DNA of 33,709 nucleotides from positions 1 through 33,709 of the forward strand of contig NZ_FOIN01000027.1 in assembly GCF_900102365.1 (NCBI RefSeq). The letters are read 5' to 3'. Shown one piece after another: positions 16,320 to 24,270 of the stretch. A model generated the notes under the pieces. The model was not told where the DNA came from, searched no databases, and saw only the letters and a list, made by a program, of their open reading frames with translations. Every line of letters begins with the position of its first letter. Positions within the stretch are counted from its first letter, which is position 1. A program made the position numbers and the translations under genes. The DNA comes from Thomasclavelia cocleata (GTDB lineage: Bacteria; Bacillota_I; Bacilli_A; Erysipelotrichales; Coprobacillaceae).

Positions 16320-17681
16320 ATGAAAATTATTATTTTGGGAGCGGGAAAAGTAGGTAAAACGCTAACCAAATATATGGCTAATGAAGATCATGATATTATT
16401 GTAATTGATCAAAATTCTGATAAGATTGATGATGTTGTAAATCAATATGATGTAATTGGTGTTGTAGGTAATGGAGGTTCTTATGATATTTTGATGGAGG
16501 CTAATGCTGATGAAGCTGATTTAATTATTTGTGTAACCGCTTCCGATGAATTGAATATTTTAGCAGGATTAATGGCTAAGCAGATGGGAACAAGACATAC
16601 TATAGCTAGAGTTAGAAATCCAGATTATTCAAAACAATGCAATTTTATGCAAAATCAATTAGGATTTTCATTAATAATTAATCCAGAATTAGAAGCAGCT
16701 AATGAAATTAGAAGAACATTATCATTTCCTTCAGCTGTAAAAGTTGAAACATTTGCTCGTGGAAAGGTTGAATTAGCTGAGTTTAATGTTGATGAGCAAA
16801 GTCAACTTTGTAATATCCAATTAAGTAAATTAAAAAATGTTTCAAAAACAAACGTTTTAGTGTGTGCTATAAGTCGTAATGATGAAGTTATTATTCCTGA
16901 TGGAAATTATGTAATTAAGTCAGGTGATCATTTATATATAACAGGATCACATCGTGATTTAACTAGATTTTGTTTTGATATTGGAATAATTACAAAACAG
17001 ATAAAAAATGTGATGATTATTGGTGGGGGAAAAATAGGTTTTTATTTAGCTAAGCAATTAAGTGTATTGGGAATGAGAGTAAAAATAATTGAAAATAATA
17101 TTGAATATTGTAAAATTTTAGCTAAAAAATTACCATTTATTACAGTTATTAATGCTGATGGTAGTGATGAAGAAATACTAATTGAAGAGGGAATTGAAAA
17201 TACAGATGCTTTTTTAGCATTAACTGGTTTAGATGAAGAGAATTTAATTTTATCTTTATATGCTAAAAAAATGTATCATAAAAAAACAGTGGCAAAGGTT
17301 ACTAGAATGAATTATGCTGGATTAGTGAATAGTTTAAATGTGGATACTATTATTTCACCAAAAAGCGCCATTGCTGCTCAAATTATTCGTTATGTTAGAG
17401 CTAAGGTAAATAAAGATGATGATTCTAGTGTAAAAACATTGTATAAAATTGTTAATGGTGAAGTTGAAGCTAGTGAATTTATTGTTACAAGTAAAATAGA
17501 TTTTTTAGGTAAGACTTTGAATGAATTAAGATTGAAGAATCATATTTTAGTAGCTGCTATTTCTAGAAATAATGAAATAATTGTTCCAAAGGGAGAAACG
17601 ACAATTGAATTAAATGATCATTTAATTATTATATCTCGAGATGAAAAATTGAAAACATTGAACGATATTATAAGGAGATAG
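16320..17681 (+). CDS. trkA: TrkA K+ transport regulatory protein, double RCK (453 aa)
   Basis: Two complete RCK_N-RCK_C units in tandem: first Rossmann motif IILGAGKVGKTLTKYM with acidic VIDQN, second IIGGGKIGFYLAKQ near residue 230 with IIENN. Each is followed by an RCK_C domain (the motifs VCAISRNDEVIIP and VAAISRNNEIIVP show the duplication). The double form distinguishes TrkA from KtrA. ATG at 16320 is preferred over a TTG three bases earlier; GGGAGG is seven bases upstream. It precedes trkH by four bases, so the two form one K+ uptake system distinct from KtrAB just upstream. Confidence 0.95.
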   Translation: MKIIILGAGKVGKTLTKYMANEDHDIIVIDQNSDKIDDVVNQYDVIGVVGNGGSYDILMEANADEADLIICVTASDELNILAGLMAKQMGTRHTIARVRNPDYSKQCNFMQNQLGFSLIINPELEAANEIRRTLSFPSAVKVETFARGKVELAEFNVDEQSQLCNIQLSKLKNVSKTNVLVCAISRNDEVIIPDGNYVIKSGDHLYITGSHRDLTRFCFDIGIITKQIKNVMIIGGGKIGFYLAKQLSVLGMRVKIIENNIEYCKILAKKLPFITVINADGSDEEILIEEGIENTDAFLALTGLDEENLILSLYAKKMYHKKTVAKVTRMNYAGLVNSLNVDTIISPKSAIAAQIIRYVRAKVNKDDDSSVKTLYKIVNGEVEASEFIVTSKIDFLGKTLNELRLKNHILVAAISRNNEIIVPKGETTIELNDHLIIISRDEKLKTLNDIIRR

Positions 17682-17685
17682 TTAA

Positions 17686-19125
17686 ATGAATAGAAAGATG
17701 ATAATTTATACATTAGGAAAACTATTATGCATAACAGGGCTTTTAATGTATATACCAGTATTAGTTGCATTAATATATCAAGAAACTGAGGGAATAGCTT
17801 TTGCTATAGTTGGTGCGATTTTATTTGTTTTAGGTATATCTGTTTCATATAATCAGCCAGTTAAAAAGAATATATATGCACGAGAGGGATTTGTAATTGT
17901 AGCATTGAGCTGGATTTTAATTTCTATTTTTGGAGCTTTGCCATTTTATATAACAGGAGAAATTCCTTCATTTATTGATGCCTTTTTTGAAATGGTTTCT
18001 GGTTTTACAACAACAGGATCATCAATTCTTAATGATATTGAGGCTTTAAGTCATGCTAGTTTGTTTTGGCGCAGCTTTTCTCATTGGCTTGGAGGAATGG
18101 GAATTTTGGTTTTTGTAATTGCGTTTATTCCGATTTCATCAGGTCGTTCATTACATATTTTAAAAGCTGAAGTTCCTGGTCCAGTAGTTGGTAAGCTTGT
18201 TTCTAAAATTCGTTTAACAGCAAGGATTTTATATATTATATATGCTATTTTAACATTAGTAGAAACTGTTTTATTATTGTTTGGTGGTATGCCTTTATTT
18301 GATAGTCTTTTGAATTCTTTTGGAACTGCAGGTACTGGAGGATTTGCAATCAAAAATGCAAGTATTGCAGCTTATGATAGTGTCTATGTTGATACTGTTA
18401 TTACAGTATTTATGATTTTATTTGGGATTAATTTTAATCTGATTTATTTTATAATTATTGGAAAAATTAAAGAAGTTTTTAAAAGTGAAGAATTACGTTA
18501 TTATTTTTTAATAATTCTTGGTGCTGTTATTTTAATTACAATTAATATTTTACCAATGTATGATTCTATTTTATCTGCAATTCGTTATTCTAGTTTTACA
18601 GTTGGGTCAATCATTACAACAACAGGTTTTGTAATTGCTGATTATACTAAGTGGCCAATGTTTTCACAAATGATTATTATTGCTTTAATGTTTGTTGGTG
18701 CTTGTTCTGGTTCTACTGGTGGTGGAATGAAAGTTTCTAGAATCGTAATTTATTTAAAAAATGCAAAAAAAGAACTAAAACATTTATTACATCCTCATAG
18801 TATTCAAACTGTAGAATTTGAAAAAAATTCAATTGATGATCATGTCATTGTTAATATTCATGCTTATTTAGCTTTATATTTAGCTATTTTTGCAGTTTCA
18901 TTATTAATCTTAACATTTTTTAGTCTTGATTTTGAGAGTGCTTTTTCAGCAGTAGCAACATGTTTAAATAATGTTGGACCAGGATTAGGGGTAGTTGGAC
19001 CAGTGAACAATTTTTCGTCATTATCAGATATTTCAAAACTTGTTTTATCTTTTGATATGTTAGCTGGGCGTCTTGAAATTTTTCCGATTTTGTTATTATT
19101 TGCACCTTCACAATGGAGAAAATAG
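17686..19125 (+). CDS. trkH: TrkH potassium uptake channel (479 aa)
   Basis: TrkH-type K+ translocator with an extra N-terminal helix pair compared with KtrB. Pore loops are seen as SGFTTTGSS, FGTAGTGGFA, SIITTTGFVIAD and ATCLNNVGPGLG. Conserved intracellular HWLGGMGILVF and SGSTGGGMKVSR segments are present. The C-terminus ends in LEIFPILLLFAPSQWRK, as in many TrkH proteins. It lies four bases after trkA, with AAGGAG overlapping the trkA end. It imports K+ across the cytoplasmic membrane under control of TrkA. Confidence 0.95.
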   Translation: MNRKMIIYTLGKLLCITGLLMYIPVLVALIYQETEGIAFAIVGAILFVLGISVSYNQPVKKNIYAREGFVIVALSWILISIFGALPFYITGEIPSFIDAFFEMVSGFTTTGSSILNDIEALSHASLFWRSFSHWLGGMGILVFVIAFIPISSGRSLHILKAEVPGPVVGKLVSKIRLTARILYIIYAILTLVETVLLLFGGMPLFDSLLNSFGTAGTGGFAIKNASIAAYDSVYVDTVITVFMILFGINFNLIYFIIIGKIKEVFKSEELRYYFLIILGAVILITINILPMYDSILSAIRYSSFTVGSIITTTGFVIADYTKWPMFSQMIIIALMFVGACSGSTGGGMKVSRIVIYLKNAKKELKHLLHPHSIQTVEFEKNSIDDHVIVNIHAYLALYLAIFAVSLLILTFFSLDFESAFSAVATCLNNVGPGLGVVGPVNNFSSLSDISKLVLSFDMLAGRLEIFPILLLFAPSQWRK

Positions 19126-19169
19126 CATAAAAAGTAATAAATTGTGTAGAATATATAGAGGGTGATTCA

Positions 19170-20348
19170 ATGAAGAAAGAGGAGCTTGTAATCAAGAATA
19201 CGCTTCAAATGACAAAAGAGGCGGATGAACATCTTTCTATTTATGCAACAAAAAATAGTGATTGTATTAAAATAAAACAAACTATTAAGGATAAAGAAGA
19301 GTTTGATATTCGTTGGCCTTTTGAAGAAGATATAGATCGGATTCTATATTGTAAATCATATCAACGTTATGTCGATAAAACACAAGCTTTATCCTTTTTT
19401 CGCAATGCTCATATCTCTAAACGTTCAATTCATGTTCAATGGGTTAGCAGGATTGCAAGACAAATTGGTAGAGGATTAAATTTAAATTTAGATCTAATTG
19501 AAGCAGCAGCTTTAGGTCATGATTTAGGACATGCACCCTATGGTCATGTTGGAGAAAAGGCTTTAAATGAAATTCTTCAGGTTAAGGGTTATGGTTATTT
19601 TGCTCATAATGCCAATAGTGTTCGTAATATTCTTTTTTTAGAAAGAAATGGAATTGGCTATAATGTTTCACTGCAGGTTTTAGATGCAATCTTATGTCAT
19701 AATGGTGAAATGTTATCAAAGAAATATATTCCTGATACTAATAAAACTATTAATCAATTTTGGAGAGAATATGATGATTGCTGGCACAAAGAAAATACAA
19801 GTAAAAAAATTCTACCAATGACACTAGAAGGATGTGTGGTTAGGATTTCTGATGTGATTTCTTATATTGGTAAAGATGTTGAGGATGCAATTAGAGTAGG
19901 AATTATAAAACAGAGTGATTTACCTAAAGAAGTTACTGATATTTTAGGTTTTAATAATAAGTCGATGATAAATCGTTTAATTGGTGATTTAGTAATTCAT
20001 AGTTATGAATTGCCTTATTTGCAGTTTTCTAATGAAGTATTTGAATCATTAAAATGTTTATTAAACTTTTTAACAATAAAGGTTCATCAACATCCTGTTT
20101 TAGTAAAAGAAAATGCTAAACTGATTAGAATGATTAAACAATTGTATGATATTTACTATGAGGAATTAACTGATTTGGAAAATGAAAATTGTAAAATTAA
20201 AACCTTTGTTGCAAAGATGTCTTCAACTTATCAAAGTAATGATCCAGCTTTAATCGTTGCAGATTATTTATCAATGATGACTGATTCGTATGTCTTAGCT
20301 GAATATGAATCAATATTTTTACCAATCCAGCATAATGAAATAATTTAA
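19170..20348 (+). CDS. HD-domain dNTP triphosphohydrolase-like protein (392 aa)
   Basis: This is a Dgt/dNTPase-family HD phosphohydrolase. The HD metal site is visible as H88 (SIHVQW), H117-D118 (GHDLGHAPYGH) and the late aspartate in VRISDVISYIGKDVEDA. The N-terminal IRWPFEEDIDRILYCKSYQR is the counterpart of the FqrDRDRIihs.aFRrL region of the family. Known members hydrolyse dNTPs to nucleoside and triphosphate, controlling dNTP pools. Substrate specificity here is unproven. Only 44 bases separate it from trkH and no terminator intervenes, so it is likely in the trk operon. GAGGGTG lies upstream of the ATG. Confidence 0.82.
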   Translation: MKKEELVIKNTLQMTKEADEHLSIYATKNSDCIKIKQTIKDKEEFDIRWPFEEDIDRILYCKSYQRYVDKTQALSFFRNAHISKRSIHVQWVSRIARQIGRGLNLNLDLIEAAALGHDLGHAPYGHVGEKALNEILQVKGYGYFAHNANSVRNILFLERNGIGYNVSLQVLDAILCHNGEMLSKKYIPDTNKTINQFWREYDDCWHKENTSKKILPMTLEGCVVRISDVISYIGKDVEDAIRVGIIKQSDLPKEVTDILGFNNKSMINRLIGDLVIHSYELPYLQFSNEVFESLKCLLNFLTIKVHQHPVLVKENAKLIRMIKQLYDIYYEELTDLENENCKIKTFVAKMSSTYQSNDPALIVADYLSMMTDSYVLAEYESIFLPIQHNEII

Positions 20349-20390
20349 GTTTATGTTATTATATTGGTATTATCTTTTTTTAATTCGTAG

Positions 20391-20396
20391 TATAAT
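20391..20396 (+). promoter_or_regulatory. -10 (TATAAT) for darA
   Basis: Consensus TATAAT 25 bases before the darA ATG, with AGAGGAGGAG between. The -35 is poor (TTGGTA is 21 bases away). Confidence 0.5.
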
Positions 20397-20420
20397 ATAT
20401 TTATAAGAGGAGGAGCTAAT

Positions 20421-20747
20421 ATGAAACTGATAATTGCAATTGTTAATTCTGATGATAGTTCGTCGGTTCAAGGAGCCCTTACTGAAGGCGGATATTTTGT
20501 AACAAAATTATCTACAACAGGGGGATTTTTAAAAAAAGGAAATACGACATTTTTTGTTGGAACCAATGATGATAAGGTTGAGGACTGTATTTCAATAATA
20601 AAAGCTAATGCTAAAAAACGGGTTGAAAAAGAGCCTACTATTCCTCCAACTGAAATGGGAGAGTTTTTTACACCGATTATGGTAGATGTTTTAGTTGGTG
20701 GGGCAACTGTATTTGTACTTAATATTGATCAGTTTGAAAAATTCTAA
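20421..20747 (+). CDS. darA: Cyclic di-AMP receptor DarA/PstA, PII-like (108 aa)
   Basis: A complete PII-like c-di-AMP-binding protein. Family marks are the start MKLIIAIVNSDDSSSVQGAL, the glycine-rich TTGGFLKKGNTTFFVG, and the C-terminal PTEMGEFFTPIMVDVLVGGATVFVLN. Length matches DarA of Bacillus and PstA of Listeria and Staphylococcus. It forms a trimer and binds c-di-AMP; its downstream target is not fully known in any species. Here it follows two K+ uptake systems whose RCK domains are typical c-di-AMP targets, a suggestive neighbourhood. It has its own promoter and a strong terminator, so it is monocistronic. Confidence 0.93.
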   Translation: MKLIIAIVNSDDSSSVQGALTEGGYFVTKLSTTGGFLKKGNTTFFVGTNDDKVEDCISIIKANAKKRVEKEPTIPPTEMGEFFTPIMVDVLVGGATVFVLNIDQFEKF

Positions 20748-20774
20748 AAAAGAAGTAGCTTAGCTACTTCTTTT
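20746..20774 (+). terminator. Terminator after darA
   Basis: Perfect 12-bp arms AAAAGAAGTAGC (20748-20759) and GCTACTTCTTTT (20763-20774) with TTA loop; the 5' arm begins directly after the stop codon. Confidence 0.88.
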
Positions 20775-20801
20775 ATCATATAATGGTTTAAGGTGATTAT
20801 A

Positions 20802-22439
20802 ATGGAATATAGATTAATAAGAGAAAATGAAATTGATACTGTAATCAAATTAATTGATAAAGTTGTTAAAGAATGCGTATGTTTGGATTTTGAGATTGAA
20901 AGAAAAAGTGATTTTTATTTAAATAAGTATAGTCTTACATATGTTTGTTTAGATGATAATAAAATTGTTGGGATGGTTAGTTTAACTAATGGAAATTATT
21001 TAAATTTATTATTTGTTGATAAAGAATATCGTAGAAGAGGAATTGGCAAAAAATTAGTAGAAATAATTGATAATCTTGTTTTAGAGGATTTAGAAGTAAA
21101 TGTTGGTGCTTATGCTAAATCATTTTTTGAACATATTGGTTTTAGTTTAAAGGTAGATTTTGAAAAAAAAGATACTTATTCAATGATAAAGAAAAGATAT
21201 GTTGAAAAAAAGTTTAGTAATTATGATGAGGTAGTTGAGTTTATTAATGGTCAAAAAGATCGTGTTTATAGTTTAGATAATTTTAGGAATTATATGGAGA
21301 ATTTAGGCAATCCACAGTTAATTCTTGATTGTGTTCATATTGGTGGAACTAATGGAAAAGGTTCAACTACTAATTATATTAAAGAAGTATTAAAACAAGC
21401 AGGATATAAAGTTGCAACTTTTACTTCACCAGCTTTGTATTCTAGGCTAGATATTATTAGAATCAATGATCAGTTTATTGATGAACAAACAATGGTAAAT
21501 TATGCTAATCGTTATGTTGATTTATGGCTTAAGTATGAAATATCGATGTTTGAAATTGAGGTATTTATTGCAATAATGTATTTTATTGAACAGAAAGTTG
21601 ATATAGCATTGTTTGAAGTAGGTTTAGGTGGTTTATTAGATGCAACAAATATTATTATGCCTAAATTAGCAATCAACACTAATATCGGTTTAGATCATGT
21701 ATATTATTTGGGTCATGATTATCAAAGTATTGCTTTGAATAAGGCAGGAATAGTTAAAGAAGGAATAGATTATTTAACTGGTGAAACAAAACCAGAATGT
21801 TTAGTAGTATTTGAAAAAGTATGCCAAGAGAAGCATAGTACATTATTAACTTTAGCACCAATTACAAATATTATTGATGGTAATAATGTTAGCTATCGTT
21901 ATCGTAATTATGATATTATTTTAGATACACCAGCATTATACCAAATATATAATAGTGCATTAGCTTTAGAAGCTTTGTTATACTTAAAAGAACATCAGAT
22001 TATTAATTTTAGTGATGATGATTTGTTACAGGGAATGTATAATGCTCGTTGGGCAGGACGCTTTGAAATAGTTAATATTGAGCCATTAATAATTATAGAT
22101 GGTGCTCATAATAAAGAGGGAATTGATGCTTTTTATGAATGTGCAAAAAAGTATGATAAGATAAAGATTATATTTAGCGCTTTACGTGATAAAGACTATA
22201 AACATATGATTGAAAAGTTATTATCATTAACTGATGATATCACAATTTGCGAATTTGAACATGTTCGGGCAAGTGATGCTAAAACACTTGCTGATGGTTT
22301 TAATGTTAAAATTGAACCTGATTATAAAGTGGCTATAGATGATGCTTTTAGTCATGATGGGACTGTTTTTGTTACAGGATCACTATATTTTATTTCTAAA
22401 GTTAGAGAATATATTGTAAAAAAATTGTCATGTGATTAA
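20802..22439 (+). CDS. folC: GNAT acetyltransferase - FolC (folylpolyglutamate/dihydrofolate synthase) fusion (545 aa)
   Basis: Residues 1 to about 130 form a GNAT N-acetyltransferase with acetyl-CoA motif LLFVDKEYRRRGIGKKLVEI (about 69-88). From about 138 on, a full FolC follows: start region SNYDEVVEFING, NLGNPQ, ATP-binding loop GGTNGKGSTT (P-loop 182-188), then VGLGGLLDATN, LDHVYYLGH, AGIVKEG and IIDGAHN. FolC adds glutamates to folates. ATG 20802 has AAGGTG upstream; a GTG nine bases earlier is less likely. No ribosome binding site precedes the internal ATG near 21184, so the fusion appears real. The following gene is a folate-type ECF S component. What the acetyltransferase modifies is unknown. 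Confidence 0.9.
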   Translation: MEYRLIRENEIDTVIKLIDKVVKECVCLDFEIERKSDFYLNKYSLTYVCLDDNKIVGMVSLTNGNYLNLLFVDKEYRRRGIGKKLVEIIDNLVLEDLEVNVGAYAKSFFEHIGFSLKVDFEKKDTYSMIKKRYVEKKFSNYDEVVEFINGQKDRVYSLDNFRNYMENLGNPQLILDCVHIGGTNGKGSTTNYIKEVLKQAGYKVATFTSPALYSRLDIIRINDQFIDEQTMVNYANRYVDLWLKYEISMFEIEVFIAIMYFIEQKVDIALFEVGLGGLLDATNIIMPKLAINTNIGLDHVYYLGHDYQSIALNKAGIVKEGIDYLTGETKPECLVVFEKVCQEKHSTLLTLAPITNIIDGNNVSYRYRNYDIILDTPALYQIYNSALALEALLYLKEHQIINFSDDDLLQGMYNARWAGRFEIVNIEPLIIIDGAHNKEGIDAFYECAKKYDKIKIIFSALRDKDYKHMIEKLLSLTDDITICEFEHVRASDAKTLADGFNVKIEPDYKVAIDDAFSHDGTVFVTGSLYFISKVREYIVKKLSCD

Positions 22440-22530
22440 ATATTTGAATTTTGTTATTTTTAGTTTATGATGATTATTTTTTATTGATGATGATAAAAAA
22501 TTACTTGAAGTAAGAAAAAAATTGTAGTAT

Positions 22531-22560
22531 TATACATATTGTATACATTTTGTATATAAT
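22531..22560 (+). promoter_or_regulatory. Tandem palindromic operator overlapping the -10 of folT
   Basis: Two overlapping copies of TATACA-N3-TGTATA occur at 22531-22545 and 22542-22556, an 11-bp period. The -10 hexamer TATAAT (22555-22560) overlaps the second copy. A dimeric regulator binding here would occlude the promoter. Its identity is unknown; no regulator gene is adjacent. Confidence 0.55.
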
Positions 22561-22598
22561 TTAGAAAAAGGGGGAGTCTACTTTTTAGTAGCAATCGC

Positions 22599-22667
22599 AT
22601 GTACGGTCGATGATCGGAATTAACGCCTGTGGACTAGAAATGAGGATGAAGCAGGAAAGATTGTAAA
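22599..22667 (+). pseudogene. TnpB-like (IS200/IS605 family) C-terminal remnant in the folT leader
   Basis: One frame reads SHVRSMIGINACGLEMRMKQ, then ERL and a stop. The NACG…MKQE pattern resembles the C-terminal tails of many IS1341-type TnpB proteins as I know them. Two in-frame stops precede it and no other part of tnpB is present. If right, this is the 3' scar of an old IS200/IS605-type insertion between the folT promoter and its start codon, and it would overlap the omega-RNA region of that element. A 9-base direct repeat (GTAGCAATC) brackets it, near 22589 and 22672. Confidence 0.45.
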
Positions 22668-22684
22668 TAAGTAGCAATCAGATT

Positions 22685-23479
22685 ATGATTCAAATTATTT
22701 GCGGATTTATTTTAGTTTTAATTGGAATATTGGTATTTTGGAAATTTCCAATTAAAAGTGACACTAAGTCACTTACATTAGCAGCCTTATTTATTGTATT
22801 GGCAGCAGTTTTAAAAAGGTTATCAATTATGATACCACTATTTGGATTTGAGAGTTTGAAAGTCTCAATTGAAGTTATTCCAATGTTGTTAGCTGGAATA
22901 TTGTTAGCACCAGGATACTGTTATATTATTGGTCTTGCAGTAGATTTAATTGGTTTACTCGTGACTCCGACAGGATTTCCGTTTTTAGGATTTACTTTGA
23001 GTGCAGTGTTGCAAACTTTAATTCCATCAATTGTAGTAACAGCTATAAAAGAAAGTTATGCTAATTATTTAGAAAAAGTTATCAAGGTCGCTTTGGTTTT
23101 ATTAGTAATTGGTGCGTGTAGTTATGTTTATAGTTTAGATCAGGTAACAATTTCAAAAAATATAGTTAATATTACACTTAGTCATAAGATTATTATTAGT
23201 ATAACCTGTATTGTAATGATAAGTATTTTATTTATTGTGATGTATTATTATAAAAGGAAATTAGATGAATCAGAGTATCATTTGTTTAATTTATGGATGA
23301 TTTCAGTAGTAATTGTTGAAATGTTAATTACTTTTTGTTTAACACCATATTGGTTACAAGTGATGTATGGAATACCTTTTACACTCTCTTTGTTTATTCG
23401 AGTGATTAAAGAGTGTATCATGATTCCAGTTGATATCATTTTAGGATATAATGTTTTAAGAATTATAAAAAAATTGTAG
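22685..23479 (+). CDS. folT: Folate-type ECF transporter S component, FolT-like (264 aa)
   Basis: A membrane protein with about seven hydrophobic segments. The conserved stretch YCYIIGLAVDLIGLLVTPTG followed by FPFLGFTLSAVLQTLIPSIV is the FolT-type S-component core. The S component binds folate and works with the shared EcfAA'T energy-coupling module encoded elsewhere. It follows FolC, making a folate uptake and retention pair. It is longer than typical FolT (about 170-180 aa), with an extra N-terminal helix and an extended middle. No good ribosome binding site precedes the ATG; the leader carries a TnpB-like scar, so the native start may have been altered. Specificity for folate rather than another vitamin is inferred from motif and context. 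Confidence 0.72.
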   Translation: MIQIICGFILVLIGILVFWKFPIKSDTKSLTLAALFIVLAAVLKRLSIMIPLFGFESLKVSIEVIPMLLAGILLAPGYCYIIGLAVDLIGLLVTPTGFPFLGFTLSAVLQTLIPSIVVTAIKESYANYLEKVIKVALVLLVIGACSYVYSLDQVTISKNIVNITLSHKIIISITCIVMISILFIVMYYYKRKLDESEYHLFNLWMISVVIVEMLITFCLTPYWLQVMYGIPFTLSLFIRVIKECIMIPVDIILGYNVLRIIKKL

Positions 23480-23485
23480 AGTCTT
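23478..23485 (+). terminator. Left stem arm of the folT terminator, split by an insertion
   Basis: AGAGTCTT directly follows the folT stop. Its partner AAGACTCT plus T tract lies at 25177-25189, beyond the inserted element. Removing the insertion and one copy of the 11-bp duplication restores AGAGTCTT-GTAAT-AAGACTCT-TTTTT, a perfect intrinsic terminator. Confidence 0.75.
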
Positions 23486-23493
23486 GTAATAAG
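23483..23493. repeat. 11-bp target site duplication, left copy
   Basis: CTTGTAATAAG is identical to 25169-25179 and directly abuts the left terminal inverted repeat. 10-12 bp duplications are typical of the IS4 family. Confidence 0.88.
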
Positions 23494-23511
23494 CAATGTC
23501 ATTAAGTTAAG
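23494..23511. repeat. Left terminal inverted repeat (18 bp)
   Basis: CAATGTCATTAAGTTAAG, the exact reverse complement of 25151-25168 and of 297-314. Confidence 0.9.
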
Positions 23512-23526
23512 GATTTAATGCCATTG

Positions 23527-23559
23527 GAGGAGTACATAGTAATGTACCCCTCTTTTTTT
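23527..23559 (+). terminator. Inward-facing terminator at the left end of the insertion
   Basis: Eleven-base arms (23527-23537 with 23542-23552) with one A-C mismatch, AGTA loop, then seven T residues. It sits 16 bases inside the left repeat and would block read-through from folT into the element, a common protection in insertion sequences. Confidence 0.8.
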
Positions 23560-23695
23560 ATAATAAAATTATCTGAGTTTCTTTTAAAATGTGTTGACAT
23601 AGAATCATTTTTCTAATAGCTTTTTGTTCATTTTCTGCTTCAATGATTTCTCGGTATTGAAGTGTTTCTGTAACTTCTACTTGATATTTATTCAT
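23558..23695 (-). CDS. DpnD/PcfM-like small protein (45 aa)
   Basis: Reads MNKYQVEVTETLQYREIIEA, then ENEQKAIRKM. The K-Y-x-V-x-V-T-E-T-L-x…A-E-N-E-x-x-A arrangement resembles the N-terminus of DpnD/PcfM family proteins found on plasmids and conjugative elements. A GAGAAG site precedes the ATG. Its stop falls in the T tract of the element's left-end terminator, so its C-terminus may have been altered where cargo and IS sequence join. No function is known. Confidence 0.55.
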   Translation of the reverse strand: MNKYQVEVTETLQYREIIEAENEQKAIRKMILCQHILKETQIILL

Positions 23696-23718
23696 TCATT
23701 TTCTTCTCATTTATTTCT

Positions 23719-23895
23719 TTACATAAAAAAATCAGTATTTTGTTCTAATTTTTCATACTGATTCTTCAAATTATTTAAGTCTTTTAATTGCAATTGGATA
23801 ACATTTAATTCATCTTCTAACTGGCTTTTCTTGTTCAATTTTATTTGTTTTTGTTGTTCTAGTCTTTGTATTTTTCTGTTGATTTTCTTAATCAT
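23719..23895 (-). CDS. Small coiled-coil protein (58 aa), unknown function
   Basis: A lysine-, glutamine- and leucine-rich helix is predicted over nearly the whole length (KKINRKIQRLEQQKQIKLNK onward), with heptad spacing of L, I and V. The ATG at 23895 has AGAGGTG six bases upstream; a GTG at 23904 is an alternative with no site. It lies 49 bases below the toxin gene, so it is probably in the same transcript. I do not recognise a family. Confidence 0.5.
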   Translation of the reverse strand: MIKKINRKIQRLEQQKQIKLNKKSQLEDELNVIQLQLKDLNNLKNQYEKLEQNTDFFM

Positions 23896-23944
23896 CTCAT
23901 ACACCTCTAAACAAAAAGGAGCAATTCCAAATAAGAATCACTCT

Positions 23945-24270
23945 CTAAACTTCAGATTTTGAATCACTTAATTTATTTTGATAATCTTCCAATTCATGAA
24001 AAATTCTAAATATAACCAATTCGTTTTTTATCTCATCTATATAATAAACAAAGATATAATTTCTAACAATCATCTTTCGATAATCATAATCATATTGGCG
24101 AAAAATAACACGATATGATTGTGGAAAATTTTTAATAATTTCTAATTTGTTATCTATTTTTTAAAATACGTTAAAATATTTGGATTTCCATATCCGCTTA
24201 AATAAGATAAAATACTGTTTAAATCATCAATCGCTGAATCAGTATATACGACTTTATAGTTCAAATTCAT
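23945..24270 (-). pseudogene. ParE/RelE-family toxin, frameshifted in a poly-A run
   Basis: The first frame starts MNLNYKVVYTDSAIDDLNSI and runs to TYFKK, then stops. After adding one base the second frame continues DNKLEIIKNFPQSYRVIFRQ, then YRKMIVRNYIFVYYI, to a normal ParE/RelE end. Together they make a 108-residue toxin of the usual length. The break is at six A residues on the coding strand (T6 at 24157-24162); seven would restore the frame. It may be an inactivating mutation, slippage or an assembly error. It overlaps the antitoxin gene by 17 bases, as expected of a toxin-antitoxin operon. Active ParE/RelE toxins target gyrase or mRNA. Confidence 0.8.

Noticed and set aside
18081-18353. 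Minus-strand open frames inside trkH and other genes (for example 7576-7848, 29457-29738)
   Set aside because: All are antisense to well-supported genes, lack ribosome binding sites and have unlikely composition.
22575-22660. Group II intron fragment (GCATGTACGGTC resembles intron domain text)
   Set aside because: Only a short similarity; no domain V hairpin or reverse transcriptase remnant nearby.
22561-22684. THF (folate) riboswitch upstream of folT
   Set aside because: Position is right for one, and TTAACGC looked promising, but that is the reverse complement of the conserved GCGTTAA and I could not fit the known THF pairing or conserved core. The TnpB-tail reading explains the sequence better.
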